This document shows positions 38,368 to 50,412 of a DNA stretch of 64,000 bases, one piece after another (the first letter of the stretch is position 1; each line of letters begins with the position of its first letter). This stretch comes from Peromyscus leucopus (Eukaryota > Chordata > Mammalia > Rodentia > Cricetidae). The position numbers and the translations under genes were made by a program. The DNA lies in the NCBI RefSeq assembly GCF_004664715.2, contig NC_051072.1, forward strand, positions 38,936,142 to 39,000,141. The letters run 5' to 3'. The notes beneath the pieces are model-generated. The model did not search any database and was not told where the DNA came from. It worked only from the letters and a program-made list of their open reading frames with translations.

Positions 38368-39538
38368 TTTGAGAGACTTAGTTCATTAAGATTAGCAGAT
38401 TTCACAGAATTAGACAAAAACAAAAAGGGAGAGTGTAACCGTAGACATGTTCCGTGTGAGAGCCTGCATGTTCCCTTCAGTCGACACTAGGCAATTAAAG
38501 AATTAAAAGTTACTATAGGGATATTTCAGTGATCCTCTTACCACCACCTTAACTATTATTTTCTACCTGAATTCACCCTTCCCTGCCTATCTCTCATTCC
38601 TCATGGTGTTTGCAGGCTCTGTTCGGAGACAGGAAGCAGTCTTTATCCAAGGGAAGCCCTTCCAGTCTTCCCTGGATGATCCCTTTGTAATCCAGACAAC
38701 ATCTACATTCTGGTACTTGCACAGAGGTACAGAGTTGCCCTTGGCACCCAGGCTGACTCACACTTCCAGATGGCCTTGTTAACCTTCATTCACACTCCCT
38801 TTTTGGCACCAACTGCCCTGATCTGGTGTGGCCACAATAATTTTCTTTGTCACGAAGACTAGTGTTGTTTTTTTTTTTTTTAAATTAAAAGTCTCTGTTG
38901 CTCTACTGTATAAATTCAAAGACTGTTGAGCTTCCATATAAATTACTTGGAAAAGTACAATCAGGTTCAAAAAAAAAATAGGAGAGATCCATAATTCTTC
39001 CTTCCACAATTTCACCATCCACAGACAACCACCAGAGACATCTTCATGTATTGCTTTCCATCCCTCCCCCTTAGGGGACCCTAGAAGAGACTTCCCACAG
39101 AGAAATTACTATCTCAAAGAGAATAAACACTTTTCAGTCTGAACGTGTACTAAATCAAATTGTTCTTAGAGGCCAAATCAGTGTCTACATTTAGGAGTCC
39201 TGTCTGGAATGTTACACTGTATTCTCTCCAATGTCTATCAGAAGGTGTTATTTGCAAAAATAAAGCTGCACTTATGCATTCTTGCTGTTTGTTCTAAACT
39301 TCTTATGAGTACAAGCTATCTGTTTTAAAATTTAAGGCTGAGTTTTAGCAAGTTTATGTAGACATATATGGGTTCTGATAAAAATGACATAAGCTACTTG
39401 TTAATGTGTCACCCTTGGGCATTGACTTACTGATATTCCACGGTGGAAGATGGAGATCCCAACATATAACTGTAGTGTGGTGGATCATTATTGTATAGCC
39501 ATTAGGAGGACTAAGGAAACTTAGAACAGATGATATGT
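38368..39538. other. Intron, nothing recognised
   Basis: T-run near 38868-38880 and A-run near 38970. No element identified. Confidence 0.4.
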
Positions 39539-39563
39539 ATCATATCATATCATATCATATCAT
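39539..39563. repeat. (ATCAT)n pentanucleotide microsatellite
   Basis: Five perfect atcat units. Confidence 0.95.
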
Positions 39564-39951
39564 CTATTATTTCTTACTCCTGTTATCAGAAATTTTTGCT
39601 TTCCTTGTCAAAAATTCTTGTCCTTTGTTTGCTTCTGTAGGTTTCTATACGCATATCACTAATTCATTTCCCAACTTTTCCTAATGCTAAAGTACAGTTC
39701 AGAAAAATTAAGCATTACATCGAATTCCTTTTGAAGCAGTCTCTCCCATTAGCTTCTTTAACATGAAATGGTTATTTTTCCACGTTGGTTTTGTGTATCA
39801 CTTTGAGATGTTCCTTCCTGAAGATAACGTTTTAGAGGTCACTCTCTTGTTTTGGTGAGTATGTTTATAACAGGCTCTTGAGTAAATATGCATTTGAAGC
39901 AAATCATTGTTCTGTGCTCATTGATAATTAGTCATTCAATGGTTTATTACC

Positions 39952-40350
39952 TGTGCTGTTTAGTTTTAAGTCATCTTGATACAAGCTAGAATCATTTGGG
40001 AAGGGAGAACCTCCGTTGAGAAAATGTTCCCAGCAAATGGACTGGATTCATGGTTATGATTGATGATTGAAGTGGGAGGCCCAGTTCACTGTGGGTGGTG
40101 GTGCCATAGGGCAGGTGGTCCTGAGTTCTATAAGAAAGCAGGGCTAAGCAAGCCATGAGGAGCAAGCCAGCAAGCAGCACTCCTCCATGGCCTCTGCTTC
40201 AGTTCCTGCACCCAGCATCCGTCCTTGAGTTTTTGCCTTGACTTCTTTGGATGAAGGACTCCAAGCTATAAGATGGAATGAACTCTTTCCTTCCCAAATT
40301 GCTTTTGGCCATGGTATTTTATCAGAACAATTGAAATCCCAACTAAGACT
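39952..40350 (+). mobile_element. Rodent hAT-type nonautonomous repeat (probably URR1), near complete
   Basis: From tgtttagttttaagtcatct through tgggaggcccagttcactgt, ttctataagaaagcagggct, gcactcctccatggcctctg and gcttttggccatggtatttt to aactaagact. Both ends carry the family's ttagtt/aactaa termini. Confidence 0.75.
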
Positions 40351-41032
40351 GCATATAGTTTTAAGTTGAGAATTATTTCCTCACGAGTTTAAAGGGTATT
40401 GCTTCATTCTTTCCTAGGTTCCTATGTGAATCTTAGAAAAAAAACATATAGCCTTTCAATTTTTAAATTATTTCTACATGACCCCATATTGGCTCTTGGA
40501 GTATGTCTCTTTGGTTGATATATTACGTTTGACTCACCTATGAATTGTCTGCTTGGAAAGGTGACAAATAATTCCACACTAAGAGGGGGGAAGGAGTAAA
40601 AACATGTATATGTTAAATAGAAAATCTGTTGTAAAGAGCAGCAGGAAGTCTCTAAACCTTGCTGAGGAATAGAAGGAGGAAATGGTTGTATGTGAGGGTG
40701 AAAAGTATGATTTGAGTTGTGGAAATGCATCTGTTTGCACATAGTCATGAAGACACTGCTACTATCTACCCAGCGGCATAAGTTTCTGCTAAGGTTCTGG
40801 GGATAATACTCATGTATGGTACTTGTTTTATGATCCAGAAAATCTCTTATTGCTTGTCACATTGAATGGACACTTCTACAGTCTGAACATATATACTGAT
40901 TCAACGTTCTAGCAAATTAGTTTGCACATAGTACATAGAATATTTATTAAACTAACATCTTGCTGTTATATGAAGAATAAATGACTAAGCTGCCAAAGAG
41001 AGCTTTCTGCTTTGAAAGCCTCCAGAAAGATA

Positions 41033-41033
<1 letters not shown>
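40351..41033. other. Intron, nothing recognised
   Basis: AT-rich, no element recognised. Confidence 0.4.

Positions 41034-41080
<47 letters not shown>
41034..41080. repeat. (CA)n microsatellite
   Basis: About 23 CA units. Confidence 0.98.
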
Positions 41081-41082
<2 letters not shown>

Positions 41083-42341
41083 ATGCTAATATATGTCTGC
41101 ATATAACATATATTACCCTACAGAAGTAACAAATAGAAGTAACTTGTATAGGTCTCCAGAATAAAGTTAGGAGTTATGAAATGGAGAAAGAAAAAGTGGG
41201 TAATAAGGTCCAGGAAGACAAATACATAAAATAGCAAAGGAAGCCACAGGCCATGGAAGGTTGAAACTGGGAAGGATTTTCATAACTCCCTTCCTTCCTC
41301 ACAGTGGAAATCAGTCCTACAGCAGTCACAGATGTCTGAAGATTCCCCTATTAGCCAGTGAAACAGGAGTTGCACACAATGTTCTGGGCTCCTTTAGAGT
41401 GTATTTTATTATACCGCACAGTTCCTTATTTCTTACTGTAAATATAAATTATCTTCCTGTGCATAAGGACTGATCAGAAGAGCTGTGAGGCACAATTAGA
41501 TTTCAACTCCAAGCTTTAGTAATGGCTCTTGGAATTGCTTTGTGGAAAGGACTCCAAGGCTTCTGGAAAAAAAAGTTTCCTAATTATGTCTACCTGAGGC
41601 ACAAAGCAAGAGATGCCATCTAATTATTTTTCGGAGACGGAACCCACCTAAAAAGGAATAATGAATGGAAATTAAAGGAAAAGAATAAACCATATGTAAT
41701 CTATGGCTGACTTCTTTTAGGCTCACCTTACATGATCAGATTTACTCTTGAAAAGTTCATTCAGTTTTGTGTTACCTGAAACTTTGATTTTTCAACTCTG
41801 ATTTCTTTTTCTGTTTAAATGTGCTGCTTGGAGATGTTTCCTATTCCAACTCTAGACCACATAAAATCACTAGTTACCTTGGTTGCTCTCAAATAGAAAT
41901 TTATTTACAGAAATTATTTCAAGTCATTAATGCCCATTTTCTTAAGTTCAGCTCATGAAAATTTGAATATTTTTCATTCAAGTAAACAGACATTTCTTAA
42001 TATACCATGTTTTTAATTTAAAGAAAATCCTAAAATTTTCTTCCACTATTTACATATTCATAATAAGTACATAAAGGGGAAGACTTTCTTTAATATAGAA
42101 CCATTTTAAGCCTCATTAGGTCTCATATCACACTGCAATAGGGCTGTCCTACCATTATTCTTATGTTGACATGAGGTAGACGTACACTCTATCTTTCAGA
42201 GTATTATTTCCCAAGTATGTCTCACAATTCATTCAATGTCCTTGTTTTTCTGTTCTAAACATCTGTTTATATTTGAAAACATCAGTATTCCTTTTTCTTA
42301 TGTAATTTTATATCACAATATTGTCTTATAAAAATATTTAT

Positions 42342-42342
<1 letters not shown>
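41081..42342. other. AT-rich intron, nothing recognised
   Basis: No repeat or coding signal that I can name. Confidence 0.4.
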
Positions 42343-42380
<38 letters not shown>

Positions 42381-42510
42381 TGTGTACCACACTGCATGTG
42401 GAGACCAGAGGCCATCTTGTGGGACTGTTGTCTCTTTCTACCATATGGGTCCCAGGGTTTGAACTCAGGTTTTCGGGCGCCTTTACCCAATAAGCTCTCT
42501 CACCAGCCAA
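42343..42510 (-). repeat. B3-type SINE, inverted, with (TG)n at its tail
   Basis: The TG tract (42343-42386) leads into actgcatgtggagaccagag, tgggtcccagggtttgaact and ctctctcaccagcca, an inverted B3-type SINE whose microsatellite derives from its tail. Confidence 0.82.
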
Positions 42511-43607
42511 TACTGCCATTTTCTTGTGAGGTTCTTTCCTTGGTCAGTTTTACTTCCTGATTTTTAGAAATCTTAGAGCCACTGCAGATCCTTCTAGAAA
42601 ACTTATCAAGAAGTTTGTTGATAATTTAAGTTGTGCCTTAATTTGGAGTTATTAAGTAATCTCCTGGGGATTCTTGGAAAAAACAAGAAGAAAGACTAAA
42701 GAGATAAAAAAAAATAAAATTAGTTTTCTTATTGCTAATCAAGCACAATTCCCCGGCTCACTCTGGCAATCAATGTGGTCTTATATGGCCATTTTTGTAC
42801 CATTTACATTTTGTGCAGCACACTTTTCATTGATATTTATAAAGAGAGAAAACAGCATAATTCTTCGGCCATAAGGGGAGCCTCCTGGCAAATAAAATGA
42901 AAACTTACTCCCATTAGCAAAACCCTAGGGTTTAAATCTAGAGAACATGTACTTAAAAGAGCGCTAATAGAAAAGATCCCTAATCTGTATTCTCGGTACA
43001 TTGTTAGGGTTGAGGATATTGCCGCGTAATCACTGAGAATGCCAGCCGAGCTATTTTCAGTGGTCTCTGGCAATACGGGAAGCAGAGAAGAGAAAGTTCA
43101 CCCTATCAACAGTGACTGTAAAGAAACTGAGGAATGCCCGGTTACTATAAATGTCGTCTTTATGAGCCTGACAATTCTGAAGAGTTCAGGCACTGGGAAA
43201 GTTTGATACATACCTTATTGCTCTCAAGTTGAAACAAATGCTCTTAGCTAAGAACAAAGAATGTTTATCTAGCAGATGGTGGTACATTTCTTTTGTCATT
43301 TTTGCACTCATAATAATCAATTACTTCCCTTGAACATGTCAAATAATTCGGGTTTCAGATAACACACCACAACTAATTTGTTCCACTCTGTCATTCCATT
43401 GCTCCCCACCCTAAAACCAAAATAGTAGAAGTGAAAATTTTGCTACTGTTGTATGCAATGTACATGTAGCAGTATAGATGATTATATTTGTAATTTATCA
43501 TTTCAATTATTTTATAAAAGTGCTATGATTCGAAGCAGTCATCTGTCTCTGACACACTGAAATTCATATGAAAATGTTTGATTACCAAATAAACAAATTT
43601 CTTTTCA
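42511..43607. other. Intron, nothing recognised
   Basis: AT-rich, no element recognised. Confidence 0.4.
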
Positions 43608-43825
43608 GTATGTGGTTAGGAGCTAGGATTTCGAATTCAACTATAAGCTGTATAATAATTGTATAATAATTGGCCAAGTTCCTTAAGACCTTTTTGGTCT
43701 TAGGTTTTTGTATTTATGATGTTATAATAGCGTTCCTATGGTTCCTTGGAATATTACAAAGCATGACTACAAAGCTCTTGTCATAAGTCCGTATAGAATA
43801 AGTATTTAACAAAACAATAATAATA
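43608..43825 (+). repeat. MIR, near full length
   Basis: atgtggttaggagctaggat, ttcgaattcaactataagct, aattggccaagttccttaag, ggtttttgtatttatgatgt and agaataagtatttaac follow the MIR consensus end to end. Confidence 0.82.
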
Positions 43826-44564
43826 CCTTAGTTATTAGAAAACTTGAATTTTAAATAATTTAGGGAGCTCCCCCATTTTCTTGTTTTTCTCTAGTTTGGC
43901 TTCAGTTGTAAAAGGCTTCCTGGCAGCTGAGGCAGATACACTATACACCCACAGGGCTGACAGCTGAGTTTCAGGGTTTGGCAGGAACTCTCACTATTTT
44001 CTTTGCTCAGATACTTCTGAGAGTGGCAGTGCATGCCTATCTGTTGCCTACATTCAGAAAGTCCTGTAGGAATAGACCAGGGAAATTAGGAGAAGATCAT
44101 CTCTGAGCCTTAACCTCCTACTCAGCAGAGCATTGTGTATACTCCGAGACAGCAGACTTCCAGCTGTAGATGAACGAGATGCTCTCCCTTGTACAAGGAC
44201 AACCAAGACAAAATACACCTTGGTTGTGTACAGTGTGGACTTTTGCTAAGACTTCCAGACCTCTGAATTTCTGAAATCCTGTACTCTGCAGTAGGGTTGC
44301 TATTTCCTTGATCAAAGAATTTTTTAAATTTGATAACTATTCTGTACTCCAGAAGCAACTGATTCCAGTCTCTCTAATTTCCTCTTTTATGGTTATCTTT
44401 GCATATTATTTCCTCCATCTTTATTACTAATTAACCAATTTAAAAATCAATGCAATACTAACTGGGTATGGTGGGGGATACCTATAACCAAGACATTTGG
44501 AAGACTAATTTAAAATTTAACTGTGTCTCTTCTCATTGACTTAATACTCTAAAATTTGAAATAT
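43826..44564. other. Intron, nothing recognised
   Basis: Possible worn SINE at about 44460-44520, too degraded to call. Confidence 0.4.
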
Positions 44565-44748
44565 CATGGCTGGTATGGCTGGCGAGGTAGCTCAAATGGT
44601 TAAAGGTACTTGCTCTTCAAACCTGATGATGTTGGTCTGGTTCCTAGGACCCACATGTTGGAGAAAACTCCCACAAGCTATTCTTTGACCTCCACATTCA
44701 TGTGCTGGCATGTGTGTGCCTGTCCCCAAATAAATAAATACACAAATG
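44565..44748 (+). repeat. B3-type SINE with TSD
   Basis: ggctggcgaggtagctcaaa, aggacccacatgttggagaa, gacctccacattcatgtgct and an aataaataaat tail. The 9-bp duplication ttgaaatat flanks it at 44556-44564 and 44749-44757. Confidence 0.88.
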
Positions 44749-45910
44749 TTGAAATATTTAAGAAAATATTTCCAATGGGGGAAATCACAGAGAATCATGG
44801 CTATAGTCAGCCATCTTCCCACCTGTACAGCTTAAGCTCTATTGAGGACATGGTACACAGGACAAGGATGCCATAGCCACACACGTACACACTTTCCATA
44901 GTCTCAGTTTCATTCTGTGGTCAGAGTTGAGATTGCTTAGGAGGAGCCAGGACTCAAGCCACTGACCTAATTCTAATGCTTCTTTCTGGTCTGTTTCTTG
45001 CATGACCTCAGAATCTGCCATTGTAAATCTCAAAGTGTGGGTTACATTATGTAACTGAAGTAAGTGAGATAGACGTAAGCCAGGATCTCTGTGGGCTCCA
45101 GCTTCCTTGTCTCTGAATCAATCTCCATAGTCCCTTCTAGCATAAAGTCAGGAACTCACTACAGACCACAAGGAACCCTGGCAAACTCTCCACCCTGCAA
45201 TGCCCTGCTTGGAATTCTTAAGTCAGTTCTCAGAACTGCCACTTCCTCCTTTGTCTGTGTGGGGCTCTCCTTGGTCCCCACACTGTGTGTCAGGTGGCAA
45301 AGCAGGATCTCTCCATTTACAGTAATCCTCACATGGTTGCTTGAGGCTCACTACTCAAGTTGTAAAACTCTTGTGGCAGCAAGCACTCAGCTGCTAAATG
45401 TGCCCCCTGGGGAAAGGCCACAGGCAAAGCAGGAGTGCAAACAGATCTTATGTGAGAGTGAGGATCCACATGATGCCTGGTTTTGATCTTCTTTGAAGTT
45501 TAACAAAACCCAACTTGAATCAGTAGGATCTTGACAGGAATGGGCGTCAGATCCCTACAGGACAGATGGTAGGCTTTCCTAGTGTTTCACTTAATCCTGC
45601 AACATAGATCATGAGTCATACTATAATTCAAGATCTGAACTGCAAAAATAAAGGCGGCCGTACATGAATTTGTAGTCATAGCGAATGTATTTGTCAGCCA
45701 TCGAGAAGCAGATGAAAAACAGATCTTCACTAACATCGCAAGGTTGTGTGCTAAACACCTTTAATTAAATAGATGAAATTCAAGTCAAAATTAATCTTTA
45801 GACTGTTGATGATCGTGGATTTTTGCATTTATTGTGAATAGGACACTAGGGAAAAGGCATAAAGTCCTATGATGTCTAAGTGACACTCGAGCTTTGCAGC
45901 GATGTCAAGT
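44749..45910. other. Intron, nothing recognised
   Basis: No SINE or LTR seen. The 131-codon frame at 45091-45486 has no family resemblance. Confidence 0.4.
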
Positions 45911-46290
45911 GCTATAGTTGGAGTCTGAAATGTCCCTTAAAGGGCCACATGATAAAGACTTTCTCTTCAGCCTGTTGCAACTGGAAGGTGGTGGTATCTT
46001 TAAAGTGTGTGGCCTAACGGGAGGCCTTCTCATTATTGAGAATGTACCTCAAAAGTAGCTTTATCCCTGCCTCTTCCTCTCTGGTATTTTGCACCCTGGC
46101 TACCAGGTGATTAGCTCTGCTTGGCCATGCATTTCCCCTAGTAGGTGTCCCCTTGTCACTGTCCCCAAGACAAAAGGGCCAACAGATAATGTCAGAAATT
46201 GTGCAAAACTTTTAGGCCAAATCAACCTTTTCTTTTTATAAGTAGATTATTTTGAGTGTTTGTTACAGCAATGGAAATTCCAGTAGTCAT
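45911..46290 (+). repeat. Old LTR-type repeat (MaLR-like)
   Basis: gtgctatagttggagtctga, gaaggtggtggtatctttaa, gtgtgtggcctaacgggagg, tctgcttggccatgcatttc and ggccaaatcaaccttttctt follow the layout of the repeat partly seen at 36890-37200. Family is tentative. Confidence 0.5.
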
Positions 46291-46589
46291 TGTAATAGAA
46301 AATCTCTGATCATATGGTCGTATAATCAGCTTTGAATGGTTGAATTCTTTTTATCTGCCCTCAATATCATATTTATTCAATTAATGGACTAGTCTTTTAA
46401 AGCATTATTTTTATCTGCTATGAAAGTCCCTCTTCTGTAAAATTGAGCAATTTTTATCCCATTATTTAATGATGTCTATAATATAGCCTACATTGTTTAT
46501 TGCCAAACTTACAGTAAGATAAAAACAGAAGAACAATTTTCTATCATAAAAACACAAGCTTTGATTCAATATTTACAATTAATGATGAA

Positions 46590-46760
46590 ACTTATCAGAA
46601 ACAAGAAAAGGTGTCTATTGTCTCCAATATGGTTTAATGTTGCTTGGAAAACTATAATCTAAGCAATCAAGCATGAAAACCAAATGCACAGTGATGGTGT
46701 TTGAAAGAATTGGGCAAAATAATTGTATTTTCACTGACTTGAATTTCAAGGGATTAACTA
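46590..46760 (+). mobile_element. L1 ORF2 fragment (reverse-transcriptase region)
   Basis: gaaacaagaaaaggtgtcta, ttgtctccaatatggtttaa, gcaatcaagcatgaaaacca and gatggtgtttgaaagaattg parallel the L1 ORF2 stretch just before the catalytic aspartate motif. Stops in all frames mark it as dead. Confidence 0.6.
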
Positions 46761-47989
46761 GGATATATAAGAAGTGTAAAATATGGTTTATAAAAAAGGT
46801 AAAACATTGTGAAGTATATTTCCATAATAGGTCTTCTATGGAGCAGTTAGAAAATGGAAGAACAATATCATGTATAATTTCCATAAAACATTTAATCATC
46901 TAAGCAACATTACAAGGCATTAATTCCAATTTTGAACTTAAAAATACGTATGTTCTTTTAGGATGGCTCAGCATGCTAATGATATCATAACTAGTCCTAG
47001 GTCATTCTACAAGCTCAATGGAGTTAGTTGTTACAGCCTCTTAAAACTACAGTTGACTTATGGTGTCTTCTTTCTTCTGGAAGTCATTTTTCTAAGAACT
47101 TGATGACAACTCTTTTAATGCAGACTGCCTGCTTTCTAAGCCTGTTGGGCTGTTGCCATACCGAGATTGGTTTCCATAAAGCACCTGGGTTGTCCCCTGC
47201 ACTCCCTGTACACTAGGTTAATTGTTCTCCTGGATTCTTGGTGCTCTGTTGTGCACCTTGTTCACTTGAGGACACCTTCAACTTATTTTTTAAAATTGGG
47301 AAAGTTATGTAGGGAGTCCATTTGTACACTTTATCTTTATATGCTCAAGTACATCTTCAGTTTCTGCTAATCTTGCCAGTTTGGCTATCAACAGTATCTC
47401 CTCATCTGTTCCAGATTCTAGTCTTGCTGATGAAAAGTCTGATCTCTTTGAAAGGTCTTTTCTTTGAGTCTGAAAAACCTTAGGATTCATTTCTTATTTT
47501 TGAAATTCCAGAATTCCATCGGTACATGCCAACATCTGTATCCTTTTTACCTTGGCGGACATATTAACCTGAGGATTTGAATTGCTCTTTGTGTCAATAA
47601 AGGTTTTCCTTATTTTTCTGCCTTTGCATTTTTTATTTCTACCACACTTTCATATCCCTTTATCCTATTTGTTCTATTGTATTTTCTATTCTGGACTTCT
47701 TTCTCTATATTCCAAGAGTTTTCCTCAGCTAATTCAGTATCCAATCACCTTTAGCCTTTGTCCAAAGCTTCCTATTCAAACCTAAGGAATGTGATTTCAG
47801 AGGCTACATTTTGCTTGGTTTTGTGTCTACTTCTGTCACCCAAGCCTGTGGGACAAATCTTATGTATTTCTCTTTGTAAGATTTGTCCTAATATGTCTCC
47901 CTCCCAGTATCTATATTATGTATTTTCTCTCTTCCCTACATAATGTGTCTATTCATACCTAGAGGTCATATAATGTTTTCATCTCAAAT
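46761..47989. other. Intron, T-rich in its right half
   Basis: Possibly more old LINE sequence, too diverged to bound. Confidence 0.35.
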
Positions 47990-48680
47990 ATTTTTTTCAA
48001 GAATTCAAATTCCAGTGTTCTCTTCTACCTTGGATGGGAGAACCTATTCTCTTCTTAGTTTTCCACCCACTTCTTGGCTAGTTCATGTAAGTTACGTAGG
48101 TTGACTTCTTCTCTCTCTGTCCTTTCTTTTCTCATTCTTTGCCCCTGTGAGGCTAGAAAGCTTACCAACTTCTCTGCTCAAGTCTCAAGCTTACGTTGCT
48201 CTTCCATAGTCTACAAATTTCTCCTGAATGTGCACAGGCACCTCAAACTCTATCTTCACAATACTGGTATTTACCCAGTCTTTAATTCCTGGTCCCATAT
48301 TTAGAATAGAAGCTACCATCATTTACATAGGCTGTGAAGCCAGAAATCCTTGAGTTCCCCTCTCAGAGTCTTCTGAAAGTCACCAACCTTGTCTCTTTGA
48401 CTCTACAAACAACTATTGAATGATCTCATGAGGGTTCTTAGTTGAAGCCTCTTTGTTTTTCACATGATTATAGTAGTAGGCTCTCAGCCACACCTCCTCA
48501 CCCATCCAACCCAAACCAGGATCTCTCAAAACTGAGAGGTCACACACTTCTGAAGATCAGTTTCAAAACATGTAATCTCACTACAAGGACCATCATACCT
48601 AAAAGCCCAATGTCTTTTCCTCAAGTGACGAATTCAATTAATTCAAACTCTAATGCATCAACAAAGCCTTAAGCTAAATC
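47990..48680 (+). repeat. Probable old L2 LINE sequence
   Basis: caggcacctcaaactctatc, cagtctttaattcctggtcc, gaagccagaaatccttgagt and aagcccaatgtcttttcct occur in the order of the L2 3' region. Best supported at about 48220-48640. Confidence 0.45.
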
Positions 48681-48942
48681 ATGGTACTTGAGCCATGGGA
48701 TATTTGTTATGGTTTCAGGTGTATCAAGCAAAAATACAAAAAGCAAAGCAAAAAATTCTCACAAAGAGCGCTTCAACTCAACATTTTTTTTTTTCAAAAT
48801 TACAGACCATGACACCTATTATCCAGGAAGCATCCTGATCAAAGGATTAAACAAAGATGTAAGAGAAGTGTAAGCAAGCCTTCCAAGTAGGGGCTGATGG
48901 CTCTGTCCTTGAATGAAATTACCTAGCAGCAGTACTCAGTGC

Positions 48943-49030
48943 TAAAAAAAAGAAAGAAGGAAAGAAAGAAAGAAAGGAAGAAAGAAAGAAAGAAAGGAAG
49001 GAAGGAAGGAAGAAAAAAAAGAAGAGAAAA
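48943..49030. repeat. (GAAA)n/(GGAA)n homopurine tract
   Basis: About 85 bp of purine on the plus strand with mixed tetranucleotide units. Confidence 0.96.
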
Positions 49031-49182
49031 ATCCAAGTCCCTCAGCAACTCAAGATGGCTAGCAGCTTGTGATGGATTGCTTCTCTTTATATCTATCACC
49101 TTGCTCCTTATTTCCCCACTGTTCATAACCCATTGAGTGTAACCTGTTTGTGACCATTCTCAATCTTCTCACATTGCAATGT

Positions 49183-49224
49183 TTTTTGTTTGTTTGTTTG
49201 TTTGTTTGTTTGTTTGTTTGTTTT
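49183..49224. repeat. (TTTG)n microsatellite
   Basis: About ten tttg units. Confidence 0.97.
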
Positions 49225-49310
49225 AGGACAACTGCAAATCACTCCCTCAGCATCCTGAATGCCCCAGATCAAAGACTTCTCATCTCTAGAAGAATTCTTT
49301 AAGAATCTTT

Positions 49311-49450
49311 GCCTGGCAGTGGTGGCGCACTCCTTTAATCCCAGCACTCTGGATACAGAGGCAGGTGGATCTCTGTGAGTTTGAAGCCAGCCTGGACAGC
49401 CAGGGCTACACAGAGAAGCCCTGTCTCAAAAAAACTGAAAAAAAATGTCT
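49311..49450 (+). repeat. B1 SINE
   Basis: gcctggcagtggtggcgcac ... gccagggctacacagagaag and an A-rich tail. Its right half is the mouse-like agccagggctacacag form, unlike the cricetid subtypes elsewhere in the window. No TSD resolved. Confidence 0.9.
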
Positions 49451-49529
49451 TCCTTGTTAGCCTTGGTAAGTGAGCACTGTAGTAAGTACACTGTCATGTC
49501 ATTTAAGATTCATCTTTCTATCTGCTATC

Positions 49530-49635
49530 CTTGACCGCTCAGACATTAAAGTCAGGCCCTGCTTTAGTCCATATTTCAGTCCCTAAACCAGGCATAATTC
49601 CTAGTCACACAGTACATACTTGATGAATGAATGAC
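49530..49635 (+). repeat. Probable L2 3' end
   Basis: aaaccaggcataattcctag and gtacatacttgatgaatgaa match the L2 terminal region that normally ends in repeated gaatgaatga. Confidence 0.5.
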
Positions 49636-49720
49636 CTCCATCTACATTTAACTTTCTGTCTTTGCTGTAATCAATTAGCTCATTTCTCTGTTTATCCATT
49701 ATTAATCACCTATCTGTTAA

Positions 49721-49810
49721 TTTCTGGGAACACATCCTCTTCCCCAAAGAGTAATTTACATATAGTGCCCTCCACTCTTTCTCTCTCTAAATCAAACACA
49801 TCATCATGTG
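49721..49810 (+). other. Source segment of the local templated copy
   Basis: This 90-bp stretch (core caaagagtaatttacatata) recurs at 51521-51609 in the same orientation. It looks unique otherwise and lies in continuous sequence without flanking duplications, so I take it as the source. Confidence 0.75.
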
Positions 49811-50244
49811 TCTTTTTTCAAAATCTTTCCCAAGCCTGATAACTTTAAAACCATGCTAGAAGTTCAATTCACATTTCTAGGAAGCCTCCATTTTGTCTTT
49901 ATGTATCACTGATTCCTGCTGTAGAGAAAATTCTGAGTGTGGTACTTTACCCAAAGGCAGTTCACTTTTTTTTTTAATAGGTGTGCTAAGTGGAGTAGGA
50001 ATTATGATTAAGGGTTCAGAAAAGAAGATGAATGTTAGGTGGTAAAAGAGCTAACTTGTATGGTGTTATAATCAACATTATGCTAAGGCTATAATATTTA
50101 GTAATTTTAAGGGATAGCTTACTGATTTTACCATTTCTGTTATTGTTTCTCAATACTAAATCATGAGGAAAGATAATAGAGCAAGTATCTTTTGAGCCTT
50201 TATGTTGACCAAGCATGATTTTAAGAACACACACACACATATGT

Positions 50245-50412
50245 GTGTATTATCTCAATGATTCTTCACACTATTATTAGACACATTTCATTTTCTAGGG
50301 ATAGTGAGCATGGAGAGCCTTATTAAGCCAGTTGTAATTCAGCTAGCTAGCTCAAAGTTTGGATTCAAACATAGCCAGTTTGAACTACTTACAATCATAT
50401 CATTCTTACCTT
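50245..50412 (-). repeat. MIR, inverted
   Basis: tattatctcaatgattcttc, acatttcattttctagggat and gttgtaattcagctagctag ... ggattcaaacatagccag follow the reversed MIR consensus. Confidence 0.72.

Noticed and set aside
44565..44748. tRNA-like heads of B3-type SINEs as tRNA genes
   Set aside because: They lack an intact tRNA fold and have SINE bodies and tails. They are retroposons, not tRNA genes.
45091..45486. 131-codon plus-strand frame
   Set aside because: No domain, no splice context and the wrong strand for Pde4d.
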